Assembly (NCBI GenBank): GCA_012845835.1
Contig: JABAKD010000017.1
Span: forward strand, 372,001 to 436,000
Source: Undaria pinnatifida
Lineage: Eukaryota > Sar > Phaeophyceae > Laminariales > Alariaceae
Direction of reading: 5' to 3'
DNA length: 64,000 bases
Shown here: piece by piece, positions 8,811 to 18,775 of the stretch
How the letters are laid out: each line of letters opens with the position of its first letter
Numbering within the stretch: the first letter of the stretch is position 1
Program-made: the position numbers and the translations under genes
Notes under the pieces: generated by a model
Told to the model about the DNA's origin: nothing
Databases searched by the model: none
Seen by the model: the letters and a program-made list of their open reading frames with translations, nothing else

Positions 8811-11665
8811 GCGTACCATATTTAATATGACCGTTTCCTTAACAAACGCCAAACCGCTGACGCCCTTTTTACTTTTTGTTGTTTCTGCTGTTTGCTGTTG
8901 TGATCAGGTGTTGAAATTCTTACACGACCATCGCAGCGAGGGGTGCAGCACTCTAGCGGTAGACTTCGCTGCGCACAACGGACATACCGAGGCAAGTTTT
9001 ATATTACCAGCATAGCTACCTGGTACATCTGGCTGCATCTGGCTGCATGTGGCTACATGTATTGAATGGTCCCCCTTCGGAAGGTGGTTGGTTGAGAATC
9101 TCGGCGTCGCAAATTGGAAACCATCAAAAATATCAATACCCACCGCGCAAGTAACCGCGAGTAACACCGACCAGTCAAAGTAGTTAGCGGCTGCTTAGTT
9201 CGGCTCCCCCTTGGGTATGTAGCTTGCTTGAAACGCTCCCGGGTGTGTCGCAAGTTGAAGTTGAAAGGGGGAACAAAGAGCTCTTGGAAACCAAGGGAAA
9301 CGTAGTTAGCCAACCGCTCAAGTTACCGGGAAATCTTGCCCGCCTTCCCTTCGGGATGTGGTTGTCATAGCTTCAAATCCTGCCTGGGGATGTCGCTATT
9401 AATAGCTCAAAACGGGGAATGAAAAGTCTTGAAGAATAAACAAAACATGGTTAGCCACCCCTCAAGTACTCGCGCAAGCAATGCCGACCAACCCTTTCGA
9501 GTTCATGCTTCACACAAGAATGCTTCAGGTAGTCCACCACAAGTAGGACTTGGACTTGTCTGTGTGTTGTCTTGTGAGTTGGAGTGGACACCTAGTTATT
9601 GGTATCAGATACCGGTAGCGATTTAGTAGTTTTTTAATCCGGTGGATGCGCGGTGCGCAAGCCAAGGAAGCACTCACGGCCGGTTGTGCGCTGAGCGTGA
9701 TTGACGGAGATCGTTCGTGGATGCCCTGCTGTATTGTTGCGCTGCGGATGGGCGTGAGCGAGGTGTCGCTGCATGGAATGGCCGTGGACTACTGCTTCGA
9801 GTTGTGAGGCAGGGCTTGAGTACAAATTTTGATAGTGCAAGTACTTCGAGTTGTGAGGCGGGGTTTGAGCACAACTTTTGATAGTGCATGGGGAGGCCAC
9901 ACGGAGGCTAGGCTTGGCTTTTTGTAAGCCCAAGGCTCGCCAGTACGAGTATTGCATGAGAAGCAGATGTGCGGTACAGGCGCGGCGGAAGGGTGCGTTG
10001 ATGGTGTGGTGTTGCTATTAGTAGCCCTCGGCCCCATGGACATTGGCACCGACGTTTTGGAGACAAGCTACCGACATTGAACTACACGAGAGTGAGATAC
10101 GTGTTTCTGTGCTGGTGCTGAAAGGAATCAAGTCGAACAGCCGCCAGTAACTCGTACCCGCCTTGAAAATTATTTGGAGGGACTTCAAGGTTAACGAAGG
10201 TGACGGCATGCTCGGGCTTTTAAATGCTAGACCCCCAGTTTGATGCCCGCAAAGGACAGGAAACATTAAACACTGCAGCGAGTAGAGACGGAGGGGAGTT
10301 TGATTCCAGGCATGGTAGTTGAAGTGTTTTCCCTCTGGTCGTCCTTACCCCTCACCCCTCCCTCGCTGAGCCATTACCCTTACAGCGGAATACGAGGCCC
10401 CGAGTTGTCTCTTCCCGGCATGCAGTAATAGTGCAGGACGTTTAGTTGATGCTGCTGTTAGAGAATAAGCAGACAGTAAGAAAGGCACACTGAGATTTAC
10501 ACAAGAAAATAGATTCGGGGAGTCGTTGAGCTGAAGTTAACGGAGAACGCGCCCCTTGTCGATTATGGAGTACAGCCTGGAGCTGTTTTCCTGATTTTCA
10601 CACTATTAGTCTATACGGCCGAGGGATACGAAATAGCCCAGTAGGAGTGCTAAACCAAACCTCACCAGGTACAAGTTTCTTTCCCTGTTTTGGCTTGAAA
10701 TGCCGGGGGTGTCACAAGTTGAAACGGGGGGCAAAACTCTGGTGAAATGTAAAGAAAATAACTATTGGCCACTGGCTTTGTACCCGGGCATGCAACACCG
10801 ACCACCCCATACGACTTTACACCTTAGTCTGCCTGCTCTATTAATTGCCGCATATGAGTTTATTGCTTAGTCTGTATACTCTATTAATTGTAGCATACGA
10901 CTTTCTAGCTTAGTCTGTACACTCTCTTAATTGTAGCCTCTGGGCAAGGTTGGTGGCACAATTTGTATTTTTCAAACCTTGCTCAAATGTGCTCAAATCC
11001 AGTGTTTCTTGTAGGCCGCCCCCCAGTCTATTATAAAAAAATTATGTGTTACTTTATCTCTCCCGTCTTGTACTATTGTGCTTTTTTTTTTCGTTCGTGA
11101 GGGCGCTACTGTCACGACGCCCCGACCCCTCCGCCTATTTCCCTTAGGGGGCTACCCCACGTGGGACGTGGGACACTGGGGCAACATACCGGTACCTATA
11201 CAGTAAATGACGGTCGCGGGCAGCATGGACCCCACGAAGAACCCCGGGCTTCATGGGCAGAGGGCTGGCTGCGAGGAACACCTGGCCCTTCCCCCTCCAC
11301 TCACTGCTCTGCTGTGCTTTACACACGTACACGTAGTACTGGGGCTGCTTTCAATACTTCGCGAGGGCGCTGCCTGCCGTCCGTCTTGACTTGTCTTGAA
11401 CTTGATCCCTGCATCGCTGAGAGCTAAAATCCGGCTGGCTTTTGTTGTCCCTTGTCGTGCTCCTCTTCTCTGCTCTTTATGTTTGCCGGTGCAGGTAGTG
11501 AAGTGGCTTTTCGAGAACAGGCAGGAGGGGTGCACGCCAGCGGCGGCCGAGGGAGCTGCTAGGCAAGGCCACGACGAGATTGTCAAGTACCTCAAGGGGC
11601 ACAAGAGGGGCCGCAGCGTCGATTACAACGACCTAGGGGCGGTGCTGGCTCAGGCTAGAACCTAA
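7035..11665 (+). CDS. Ankyrin-repeat protein, 3' part of gene (four exons)
   Basis: Exons 7035-7187, 8381-8507, 8908-8991 and 11495-11665 join in one frame of 177 codons plus TAA. The upstream part of the gene was not found. The first exon starts with the last base of a split codon, so at least one exon lies further 5'. The joined product reads as about five ankyrin units of the stramenopile type (NGHLDVVMWLHENRKEGCTT pattern, with AMDxAA helices), followed by a basic tail (KGHKRGRSV) and a short C-terminus. Ankyrin repeats bind proteins; no catalytic domain is visible, so the partner and pathway are unknown. The splice pattern follows the repeats: introns B and C both interrupt right after the conserved GHxE, in phase 0, and exon C is exactly one 28-residue unit. 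The identity as an ankyrin protein is secure. The 5' structure is not. Confidence 0.88.
7188..8380 (+). pseudogene. Intron with decayed copies of neighbouring ankyrin exons
   Basis: About 7405-7465 resembles the WLHENRKEGC-coding part of exon A/B (ACGTGGCTGCGCCACAGCAG, AAAGAGGGATG) but with a stop. Three decayed copies of the start of exon B follow at about 7826, 7988 and 8183, each with the GATGGACxxxGCGGCTA core, spaced 160-200 bp and leading up to the true exon at 8381. Each then continues into a TACTCATTCTACCCACTC-type intron segment, so the repeated unit spans the splice junction. Frames are broken in all of them. Confidence 0.8.
8381..8507 (+). CDS. Ankyrin gene exon B
   Basis: The acceptor is TGCTTTAG and the donor is GAG|GTAAGC. 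It completes the Thr codon split with exon A and encodes TEAMDEAAKNGHLDVLRWLH, ENRQEGCT and MASRHGHLE. It ends in phase 0 after the GHLE of a repeat. Confidence 0.9.
8508..8907. other. Ankyrin intron with (TTG)n
   Basis: This contains several AGATC/GATCT-rich words (about 8570-8740) and a pure (TTG)12 microsatellite (8776-8811). No coding signal was seen. Confidence 0.7.
8908..8991 (+). CDS. Ankyrin gene exon C, one repeat; GC donor
   Basis: Exactly 28 codons make one ankyrin unit (VLKFLHDHRSEGC through NGHTE), phase 0 on both sides. The acceptor is TGATCAG. The donor is GAG|GCAAGT, a GC-AG intron with otherwise perfect consensus. No GT donor fits the frame nearby. Confidence 0.88.
9068..9490 (+). 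repeat. R7 tandem array, three units of about 140 bp
   Basis: Units start near 9068, 9206 and 9346. Each begins with a CCCTTCGGRANGTGG-type block and ends with a CAAGTANCCGCGNNAACACCG-type block. They lie inside ankyrin intron C. A further single unit sits at 10675-10805. The units are about 70 percent alike by eye, so the array is old. Confidence 0.75.
9491..11494. other. Rest of the last ankyrin intron; 49-bp and 43-bp tandems
   Basis: A 49-bp unit occurs twice at 9795-9888 (CTTCGAGTTGTGAGGC start). A 43-bp unit occurs three times at 10811-10938 (CTTAGTCTGTACACTCT core). R7 recurs at 10675-10805. No exon was recognised between 8991 and 11495. Confidence 0.7.
11495..11665 (+). CDS. Ankyrin gene terminal exon D
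   Basis: The acceptor is GGTGCAG and the exon is in phase 0. It encodes VVKWLFENRQEGCTPAAAEG, then AARQGHDEIVKYLKGHKRGR and a final stretch ending AQART before TAA at 11663-11665. The first residues complete the repeat begun in exon C (NGHTE-VVKWL). Confidence 0.92.
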   Translation, partial: VVKWLFENRQEGCTPAAAEGAARQGHDEIVKYLKGHKRGRSVDYNDLGAVLAQART

Positions 11666-11710
11666 AGGGGGCCGACCTCGATCGAAACAGCACTGCGCAG
11701 ATCGGTCTAT

Positions 11711-12170
11711 GTGACGGTTCGTATAACGGCACAGGAAGCGGCACATGTAACGCCGCGTGTACCGGCACGTGGAGCGGCTCGTGTAGCGGCGTATGCAGCG
11801 GCGCATGTAGCGGAACCCGCTGTTGCTGCAGACGTAGTGGTTCATATGGCGGCATGCAGTGGCTCAGGCACCGGCACATGTAGCGACACATGCTGTTGTA
11901 TACGCTGTGATGCATTTAGCGACACATTTTCCAGCGTATGTACCGACACAAGTAGTGATATACGTTGCGGCATATGCAGCTGGCGCGGCGCATTTGGCGG
12001 CACAGGCGGCAGCACGTTTAACGGCAAGAGTACCGCCAAAGCTTGCGACACACGTAGCAGCACAAGTAGCGACATGCATAAGCGGCGCAAGTAGCTTAGC
12101 TATTGGCACATGTGGCGAGCGCAAGTATCGGCACATGTACGGACACACGTAGCAACTCATATAGCGGCCT
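11711..12170. repeat. 12-bp degenerate minisatellite just 3' of the ankyrin gene
   Basis: About 38 units of a 12-bp sequence (AGCGGCACATGT consensus) start within 50 bp of the ankyrin stop codon. The period is a multiple of 3 and the unit lacks stops in several frames, so Ala/Val/Thr- and Cys/Ser-rich ORFs appear on both strands. I treat these as artefacts. Confidence 0.88.
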
Positions 12171-15100
12171 GGCATGGTTACCCTGCTGTTTATTTTTCGT
12201 ACAGCTACAAAGAATATGGGGCATGCAGGCTAGGGACGGCGGGAGCGGGCGATCATAGTGTTGGTGCCGTTGCTGTTGTACGTCTGGAGCGAGCTTTAGG
12301 TGGGGTAGGTAACCGTTTTACGTGCTCGTGCCTAAAACAAACGGCCGTGTTTTTTGCTTGTGCTGGATTTTATTGGTCGCGTTTTTTCTCGTGTTAAAAA
12401 CGACTGGCTGCGTTTGTGTCGCGTGGGTGAATGCATTGCCGGGAAGTCGAGTTTTCCGTTTGGTTTGTGCACACATCGGACCAGTGAGATCCGCGTTCGA
12501 TTATCTACATTGTTTCAGGGCAGACGAATCCGTGATCTATGAGATCTTCACGATCTAGGCAACATTTGCCGGGTGATATCTGTGGCACACGACTCTTCCG
12601 GACATATTTGCCGGATGGGATTTGTATCAAGCGTCTCTAGCACAGCATCTCATTGTGACGATTGCAGGATGTAGACCATCTATCCAGGATACCAACGATC
12701 TCTATGGGATCTAGAAGATCTAGCCCGTGATCTGTCCTTTTGTGTTTGGAGGGGAGAGGGGGACGAGGGGGTGTTGATGGAGCGACGGGGGACGGTTGTA
12801 AGGGTGCACTGGGTCGGGCTGGACTGTATGTTGGGGCTGCTTGGGCCAATCGAAGGAAGCGATCGCTGTCGCAAAACCTTTTGTGGGGGATAGTCTCGCC
12901 TATTCGATGTTACGATGCTTTCTAGAGGGTGGCTTCACCTATGCCATGTTTTCTCAAGGGTGGACCAGCCTATCCTATGTTTTCTCAAGGGTGGACCAGC
13001 CTATGCCATGATGGGGCAATGCCTTCTGGGTTTCCGCTGCATTTGTAGGCGGAGCGTGTCGGGTGCGAGCTTTCTTTCCCATGGTATGCTTGCTTGAGGG
13101 TGAGCTTTTTCCTATGTGACAAGTCAGTACTCTCTCGGGGTTTCCGCTTCTTTTGTAGGCGAAGTATGCCGGTTTTTGTTTGCCTTTTTTTGTTCATGGG
13201 AAAATATTCAACGCGTGCATTTCGGTCGTTGGGAAGTTAAGGTGCTGGGATTATAGAGTGACCGCGGGGGATCGAACGGTGCAATGGGACCAATCGGGAG
13301 GCTCCTTTTTGTTTGGACAGTGTATTTTTTCTTTTTCTCTTTTGGGCGTTCTTATCTTTTCACGGCTTGTTGGCGTCTGCAGTGCCTGCTTGCTTAACCG
13401 TGATCCAACCCTTGCACTTACCCATCAGGGATAGACTGCTTGGAATTGTGTCGGACACATTTTCGCAGTGTGGTAAAAGGGTTAGATTGAGGGGATTACG
13501 TTTTATGCTGCTAGTCTCGCGGTCCCAAACATCCATGCTGACAGTACGCTCTCCATACGTCGGGCAGATAATCGATTCCCACTTGATGATTTGGATATTC
13601 CGCAAAGATCTGTACGGTCTAGCTCATGTTACCGCGTGGGAGCCGTACGATCTGCACGATCTGGCACCTGCTTCCAGGGATGGATATATAGTCCTTACAT
13701 ACAGATCATGTACAGCATCAATTAACTCCTGCTATAGGATCTACTACTGTAGTTGATCTGTGGATGATTTAGATCGTGATAGATCTGGCCGAGGTGTGAG
13801 TTGATCTAGATCGTCATCTGTCCTTGGTGTCAGGTGATCTAGATCGTGATCTGTCCTTGGTGTCAGGTGTGAGGTCTCCACATGGTGTGTTTTGAAGGCA
13901 ATCAAAGGGGCGCGAGGGGGGGGTGAAGGTGGCAGGGTTCAGTGGAAGAGTTTTTGCGAGTTGTTCTTTACTTGAAAACCTGTGTTTTGAACGTGTTTTG
14001 AACGTGTTTCGAACGTGTTTTGAACGTGTTTTTCGGACGTGGTTTGAACGTGTTTTCGACTTGTTTTGAACCTGTGTTCCAACAAGTTTGGGGCATTTTA
14101 AACATGTTTGAACTTGCTTCGAAACGCGTGTTTTGAAATGCTTCAGTTTATGTAGTTCGTCTCACTCTGTTTTTGCAGTTGCCAGTTTATTGCCTTTTCT
14201 TGCGGTTGCCAGCTTTTTTTCTTTTTGGTTGCCGGTTTTTGCCAGTGTGGTATCAGTCTTTTGCGAGTTTGGTTTTGCCACCGGGGGGGTGGTTGGAGTG
14301 TGAAGTGGTCCCTCTCACCGCTAGAACGACCTTTTTAGGAAGTTATTTTTCGCTTTTTTTCGTCTGCCCGGCGAGCGTGCATGCGTCAGGTTGTACGTAT
14401 CCTTTGAGCAACATGCTGGCTAGCAGTTCATAAGAGAATTAACTGTGCGGCTGTTCATCTCGAGCAAAGGTGGTTGGAGCTTTGTGCCACCCCGACCCGT
14501 TTGGTGACGCTTGAGCAAGAAGTGTCTTGGCAGCAAGATGGTCGCTATTAATAGCGGAGAATAGGTAATACACGATGCGGCTGTTGATACATGTTGAGCA
14601 TATTTGGTTGGTGCGTTCTGCCACCTTGGCCCTTGTCGAAATACACTGACGTTTCTGGTCAACTGCTGCTATACTACTACTTGGAACTTGTGCGGGGTCA
14701 TTTTGGCAGTGCTTTAAGGGCTTATCAGGCCTACCGACCCACACACAAGACGGGCCGGTTGAACTTGTCAACCGCCTCGTGGGAGCGCGCAGTAGTACGA
14801 CTGGTGCCATCGTACAGCGCGCGTGTTGGGCATTGGAGATCTCCGTGCTCTGTCGTTCGGGGGCATGCCCTACCTCAGCATCCGGGCTATAGCCCGGGCG
14901 GCTTCGTGTGACCGATGTCATAATCGTCGTGCATGTGCGTGTGTAATCATCGTCACTTTTTGGTTGGACACTTACGCTATTGCTTCGTACTATTCATAAA
15001 ATTCTCCTTGAAGTCCCAAAGGGGTCAACACTTGCACGCACCTGACAGATCATCACCGATCACATCGTAATGTGATACTTGTAGGTTAAACATTTACTGG

Positions 15101-15540
15101 GTATGTTCTGTATGTACTAAATAACTCAAGATGTTACCGGGTAGGAGCTCCGTACGATCTGCACGATCTAGCACACGCTTCCAGGGTTAGTCTCTACAGT
15201 ATACTACAGTATAAACACATAAACACACAGTATAAACACACAGTATAAACACACAGTCAGTATAAACACACAGTCAGTATAAACACACAGTATAAACACA
15301 CAGTATAAACACACAGTGTAAACTCACAGTCAGTATAAACACACAGTCAGTATAAACACACAGTAAAAACACACATACATCTGCACAATATATCATAACG
15401 GCAGGTACAGGATCTCGTGCTGATCATGGTGTACTGTACAGCGCTCTAATGCTGCTTATCTTGATGCCCCGATGAACGACCGACACTAATTCCAAGTAGT
15501 TTGGCGAAATTGGATGCAAATCGACGATTGGGCATATAAA
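12171..15540. other. No gene recognised; GATC-rich patches and small tandems
   Basis: Contents: a 30-bp duplication (TTTTCTCAAGGGTGGACCAG) at about 12948-13008; patches rich in GATCTAGATC at 12500-12740 and 13590-13860, with a GATCTGTCCTTGGTGTCAGG unit twice; a dispersed duplicate pair at 13627-13690 and 15125-15190 (CGTACGATCTGCACGATCT); an 11-bp GTGTTTTGAAC tandem at 13980-14110; a 16-bp perfect palindrome CCGGGCTATAGCCCGG near 14882; and a 13-bp CAGTATAAACACA tandem at about 15200-15375. ORFs up to 160 codons show no recognisable domain. Confidence 0.65.
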
Positions 15541-15645
15541 AAGCCGAAAAGTGGGGAAAGCCGAACCCTGTGCGCGATGAAAATGAAAGGCACGTATAAC
15601 GGGTGCAAGGGAAGTCACCCGTGCCACCACGGCTAGTTGTCCAGT
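15541..15645 (+). repeat. R6 interspersed repeat
   Basis: The landmarks are GCCGAACCCTGTGCGCGATG and, after a purine-rich part, CCACGGCT-GTCCAG. Similar segments occur at 18085-18235, 36715-36850 and (more diverged) 53110-53215. Function is not recognised. Confidence 0.55.
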
Positions 15646-15929
15646 CGACTATCTCGCGAGGGTAAAACGAACGGCTTTATAGTGTGCCAACCGATGGTAG
15701 AAATAATATACCAGGTAATAACTAACAAAAATAACTGAGGTTGTGCCCGTTTTTGATTGTGGATCGGATGCAGGTCCACGGGGGTATTCAGCAGTACAAT
15801 ATATATACCAAATCTTGATCTCACAGCTGGAGTGTATTTTAACATTATATATGACCTAAGCCTCTTGATGAAAACCCTCCCCCCCCCCCCTAATTTTATT
15901 TTATTTTTTCCTCGATTCCTCTTCTTGCT

Positions 15930-16615
15930 TAAACGCCCCACCTAATATCGAAATCCGCCAGAGTAATAAACACTTCCACGGCCTGGATATCGCCTCGTTA
16001 TCTTTTTAGGGCCGTCCATGCCGCTGCTGCAAATCCCACCCACCCCCGCCCCCAACGCCCCCTCCTTCTCCACCACCCGCACCATCGCCTAGACCTAGCA
16101 CCACGCATATATCAAACCCCTACATCTATGCGACCTAAAGCCCTCCCCCCCCGCCACATCCCCCCCCCCTCCCCCACAAGAAGGATTTATAGTTTCCACG
16201 CACAAATTGAGCTGCCTCACCCGTCCCCTCCCCCCCCGTCCCCCCCTCCCCGCCCCCCCTTTTGATCAAAATCAGGCCCCCACGTCCTCAAAATCTCCGC
16301 CCTCCTCTCACCGGATATTCGACTCACAGGATTCACTTGATAAACTGATGCATTTCCTTCCACAGCTGTCAGATTTCGTCCCCCTCAGAAATGGGTTTTA
16401 TAGTTTCCGCGCACAGACTGCCTAACATCACCCTGTTGACCCTGATAGCTACACTGTAGTTGCAAGGGAGTGGCCGACCTATATCCTTAATGAGGACACA
16501 CAACCCGTAATACGCGCGATCGGAGTATCACACACAGAACAGCTTGCAAAGATGAGTTTCGACAAAATCTTCGATCTCACAGCTGGAGTGTATTTTCATT
16601 TTTTATAAGTACTTT
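15930..16615 (+). repeat. R1 interspersed repeat, near-complete copy
   Basis: Order on + strand: a CCGCCAGAGTAATAAACACTT block, a C-rich part, GGATTTATAGTTTCCACGCA, TTTTGATCAAAATCAGG, a GGATTCACTTGATAAACTGA block, GGTTTTATAGTTTCCGCGCA, ACACTGTAGTTGCAAGGG, and the terminus CTCACAGCTGGAGTGTATTT. The same order is found, in whole or part, in the other R1 copies. No protein is encoded. Confidence 0.8.
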
Positions 16616-17105
16616 CCCAAAACCGTCAGATTTATCCCCTTGAAAGGATTTATAGCTTCCACGCACAAACTGCCCGCCCATCCGCCCTCCCCCCCCCCAA
16701 TCCCCCCCCCCCCCCCCTTCCCCCCCCCCTCCAACCCCGCTCGCTTTTGATCAAAACCAGGCCCCAACGTCCTTCAAAACTCCGCCCTCCCCTCACCGGT
16801 TATTCGACTTACAGGATTCACTTGATAAACGGATACATTTCCCTCCACAGCTAGCTGTCAGATTTTTTCCCCCTCAGAAACGGGTTTTATAGTTTCCGCG
16901 CACAGACTGGCTACCATCACGCTGTTGACCCTGATAGCTACACTGTAGTTGTAAGGGGAGTCGCCAACCTATATCCTTAATGAGGACACACAACTCGTAA
17001 TACGCGCGATCGAAGTATCACACACAGCTTGCAAAGATGAGTTTCGACGAAATCTTCGATCTCACAGCTGGAGTGTATTTTCATTTTTATAATATATATA
17101 TATAT
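16616..17105 (+). repeat. R1 repeat, second tandem copy
   Basis: This follows the previous copy directly and ends in the same ACAGCTGGAGTGTATTTTCA terminus plus an (AT)n tract. It includes long C runs at 16690-16735. Confidence 0.8.
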
Positions 17106-17639
17106 ATAAATATGTATACAAGGGCTCCGCACGCATGCCGGCATAGCCGGCACCCATCTTCGGGTAGGTCGGGGCAGCACTTCGAATTGTTCGATTTAAT
17201 ACTTGGTGAGAGTAAAAAAAGTCACCACACACAATCATAGTCTGCGCGTACAGTATGTAAGGTAATGCCAAGAGTTCGATATAGACCTCGTAACAATGAT
17301 AACAATGTACTAGTATTAGACTAGACTATTATCTACCTCTTTTTAAGTGAATCCGATTCCGAGCTTCATTCATCAGATTTCGATCGGATAAATCCGAGCA
17401 CACGCCGACTGACTCTCTAGTCTGGCGACGAAACGTGTCGAGTGTGCGTTTCTTATGATTTTTTCACTCAATCAAGCTTCCGGGGCCAGTAAGGTGACGG
17501 ATCATGTCCGCTGCGTGTGATTAGAGAACTTGTACATGGGCCAATTGCACAATAATACAGCAGTCAGTCCAGATCGAGTCGATCGGTGCAACTTGCTTGG
17601 GTATCGTATTATTACAGCAGCAGTAATACACTTCACTTC

Positions 17640-17935
17640 CTTTCTTTTTTTCATCCCATTTATTGTGATGCTCGCATTACTCTCGCCCTCCCGGTAGTAT
17701 AACTCAGATCCGGTGTCATATAGCGGGCTCCCCTCCCCCCTCCCCACTACGGTACCTGCCCTAATTTCTATCGCGGGAAGAGTTCATTCAGCATTTTCTT
17801 CCCTCGTCGATTCGCGTCGATTTTTACCTATCATCGCTGCTAGGCGATTTCAGTAGTTAGTTTATCATTCTTCCCCGTTTATTTCTGCAAATAAATAAAG
17901 CCAACAAAACTCACAGCGGTGGTTATTTAACTCAA
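17640..17935 (+). repeat. R5 interspersed repeat, copy 1
   Basis: This shares, in order, CATCCCATTTATT, AACTCAGATCCGG, TAGCGGGC, CCCTCGTCGA-CGCGTCGA, CGCTGCTAGGCG, CAAATAAA and AACTCAAGGACCAAC with 22315-22625. It is not recognised as a known element. Confidence 0.7.
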
Positions 17936-18775
17936 GGACCAACGCCAGTATTATTAGTAGTGTTCGAGTGTAACTCCTTGAGGCTGGTATTATAGGTCAG
18001 TTTCGTGAGTTCAAATCCCCCCGAGTGCGTACTCAAATAACTTTTCGTCTTGTTGTGCACTAATTGACTTGCGGAAAGCGCGAGAGCGTGAGTCAGCAAC
18101 ACTCGATGAAAAATCGACGATTAGTGAGTGGGTGCTGAACCCTATGCGCCAAAACAATTGAAGTCAATAACCGGGGGGGGGAAGGGAAGGACGTTACCTG
18201 TGACCACGGCTTGTATGTCCAGAAGCTGGAGAGTAGAAGTGTGCCGAAAAAAATCACTAGAAGACATGATCAATCAGCAATCAGCAGCAAGGAACACGTC
18301 AAATACGAAGCAACACAAACTCATTTATCATATACGTACCAGCACGACCGCTGGCATTTGACCGGCAAACGACCACAGCAACGGAGTCAGGGACCACAGC
18401 AACAACAACGCACGCCATCCACACACATTTCTACAAATTTAAATAGTCTTCTCGGGGAAAAAAACACTAAACAATGCGATACGTGGACGAAAGCATGCCA
18501 CTACTGGTTTCTTCCGTGGATACTGTCTACTTGCTACCACCTTCGCGTGGTGCAGCTCAACAGGAGGAAGTTGCACAATACAACCCTCGAGGCCCCGGGG
18601 ACGCAGCCACTCGCAACGCTGCTGGGTGGCTTTTCCTGGCGCAGTAATCGTAATCACTACCACCTCCTCGTTTAGTCATGCTTGCGCTTGCAACGCCTAT
18701 ATCCATGTATGAATGTGCGTGTACCTACCGAAATTCAAAAAACAAATGAACTACTACTATCATCCCTACCGCAGT
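17936..18775. other. Unassigned; contains an R6 copy
   Basis: R6 lies at about 18085-18235. Close to 17985-18020, TGAGTTCAAATCCCC looks like a tRNA B-box/T-arm, but no cloverleaf could be built. The 154-codon ORF at 18211-18675 has no recognised domain. Confidence 0.5.

Noticed and set aside
11711-12175. Ala/Val/Thr-rich ORFs on both strands
   Set aside because: The 12-bp period keeps all these frames open; no homology recognised.
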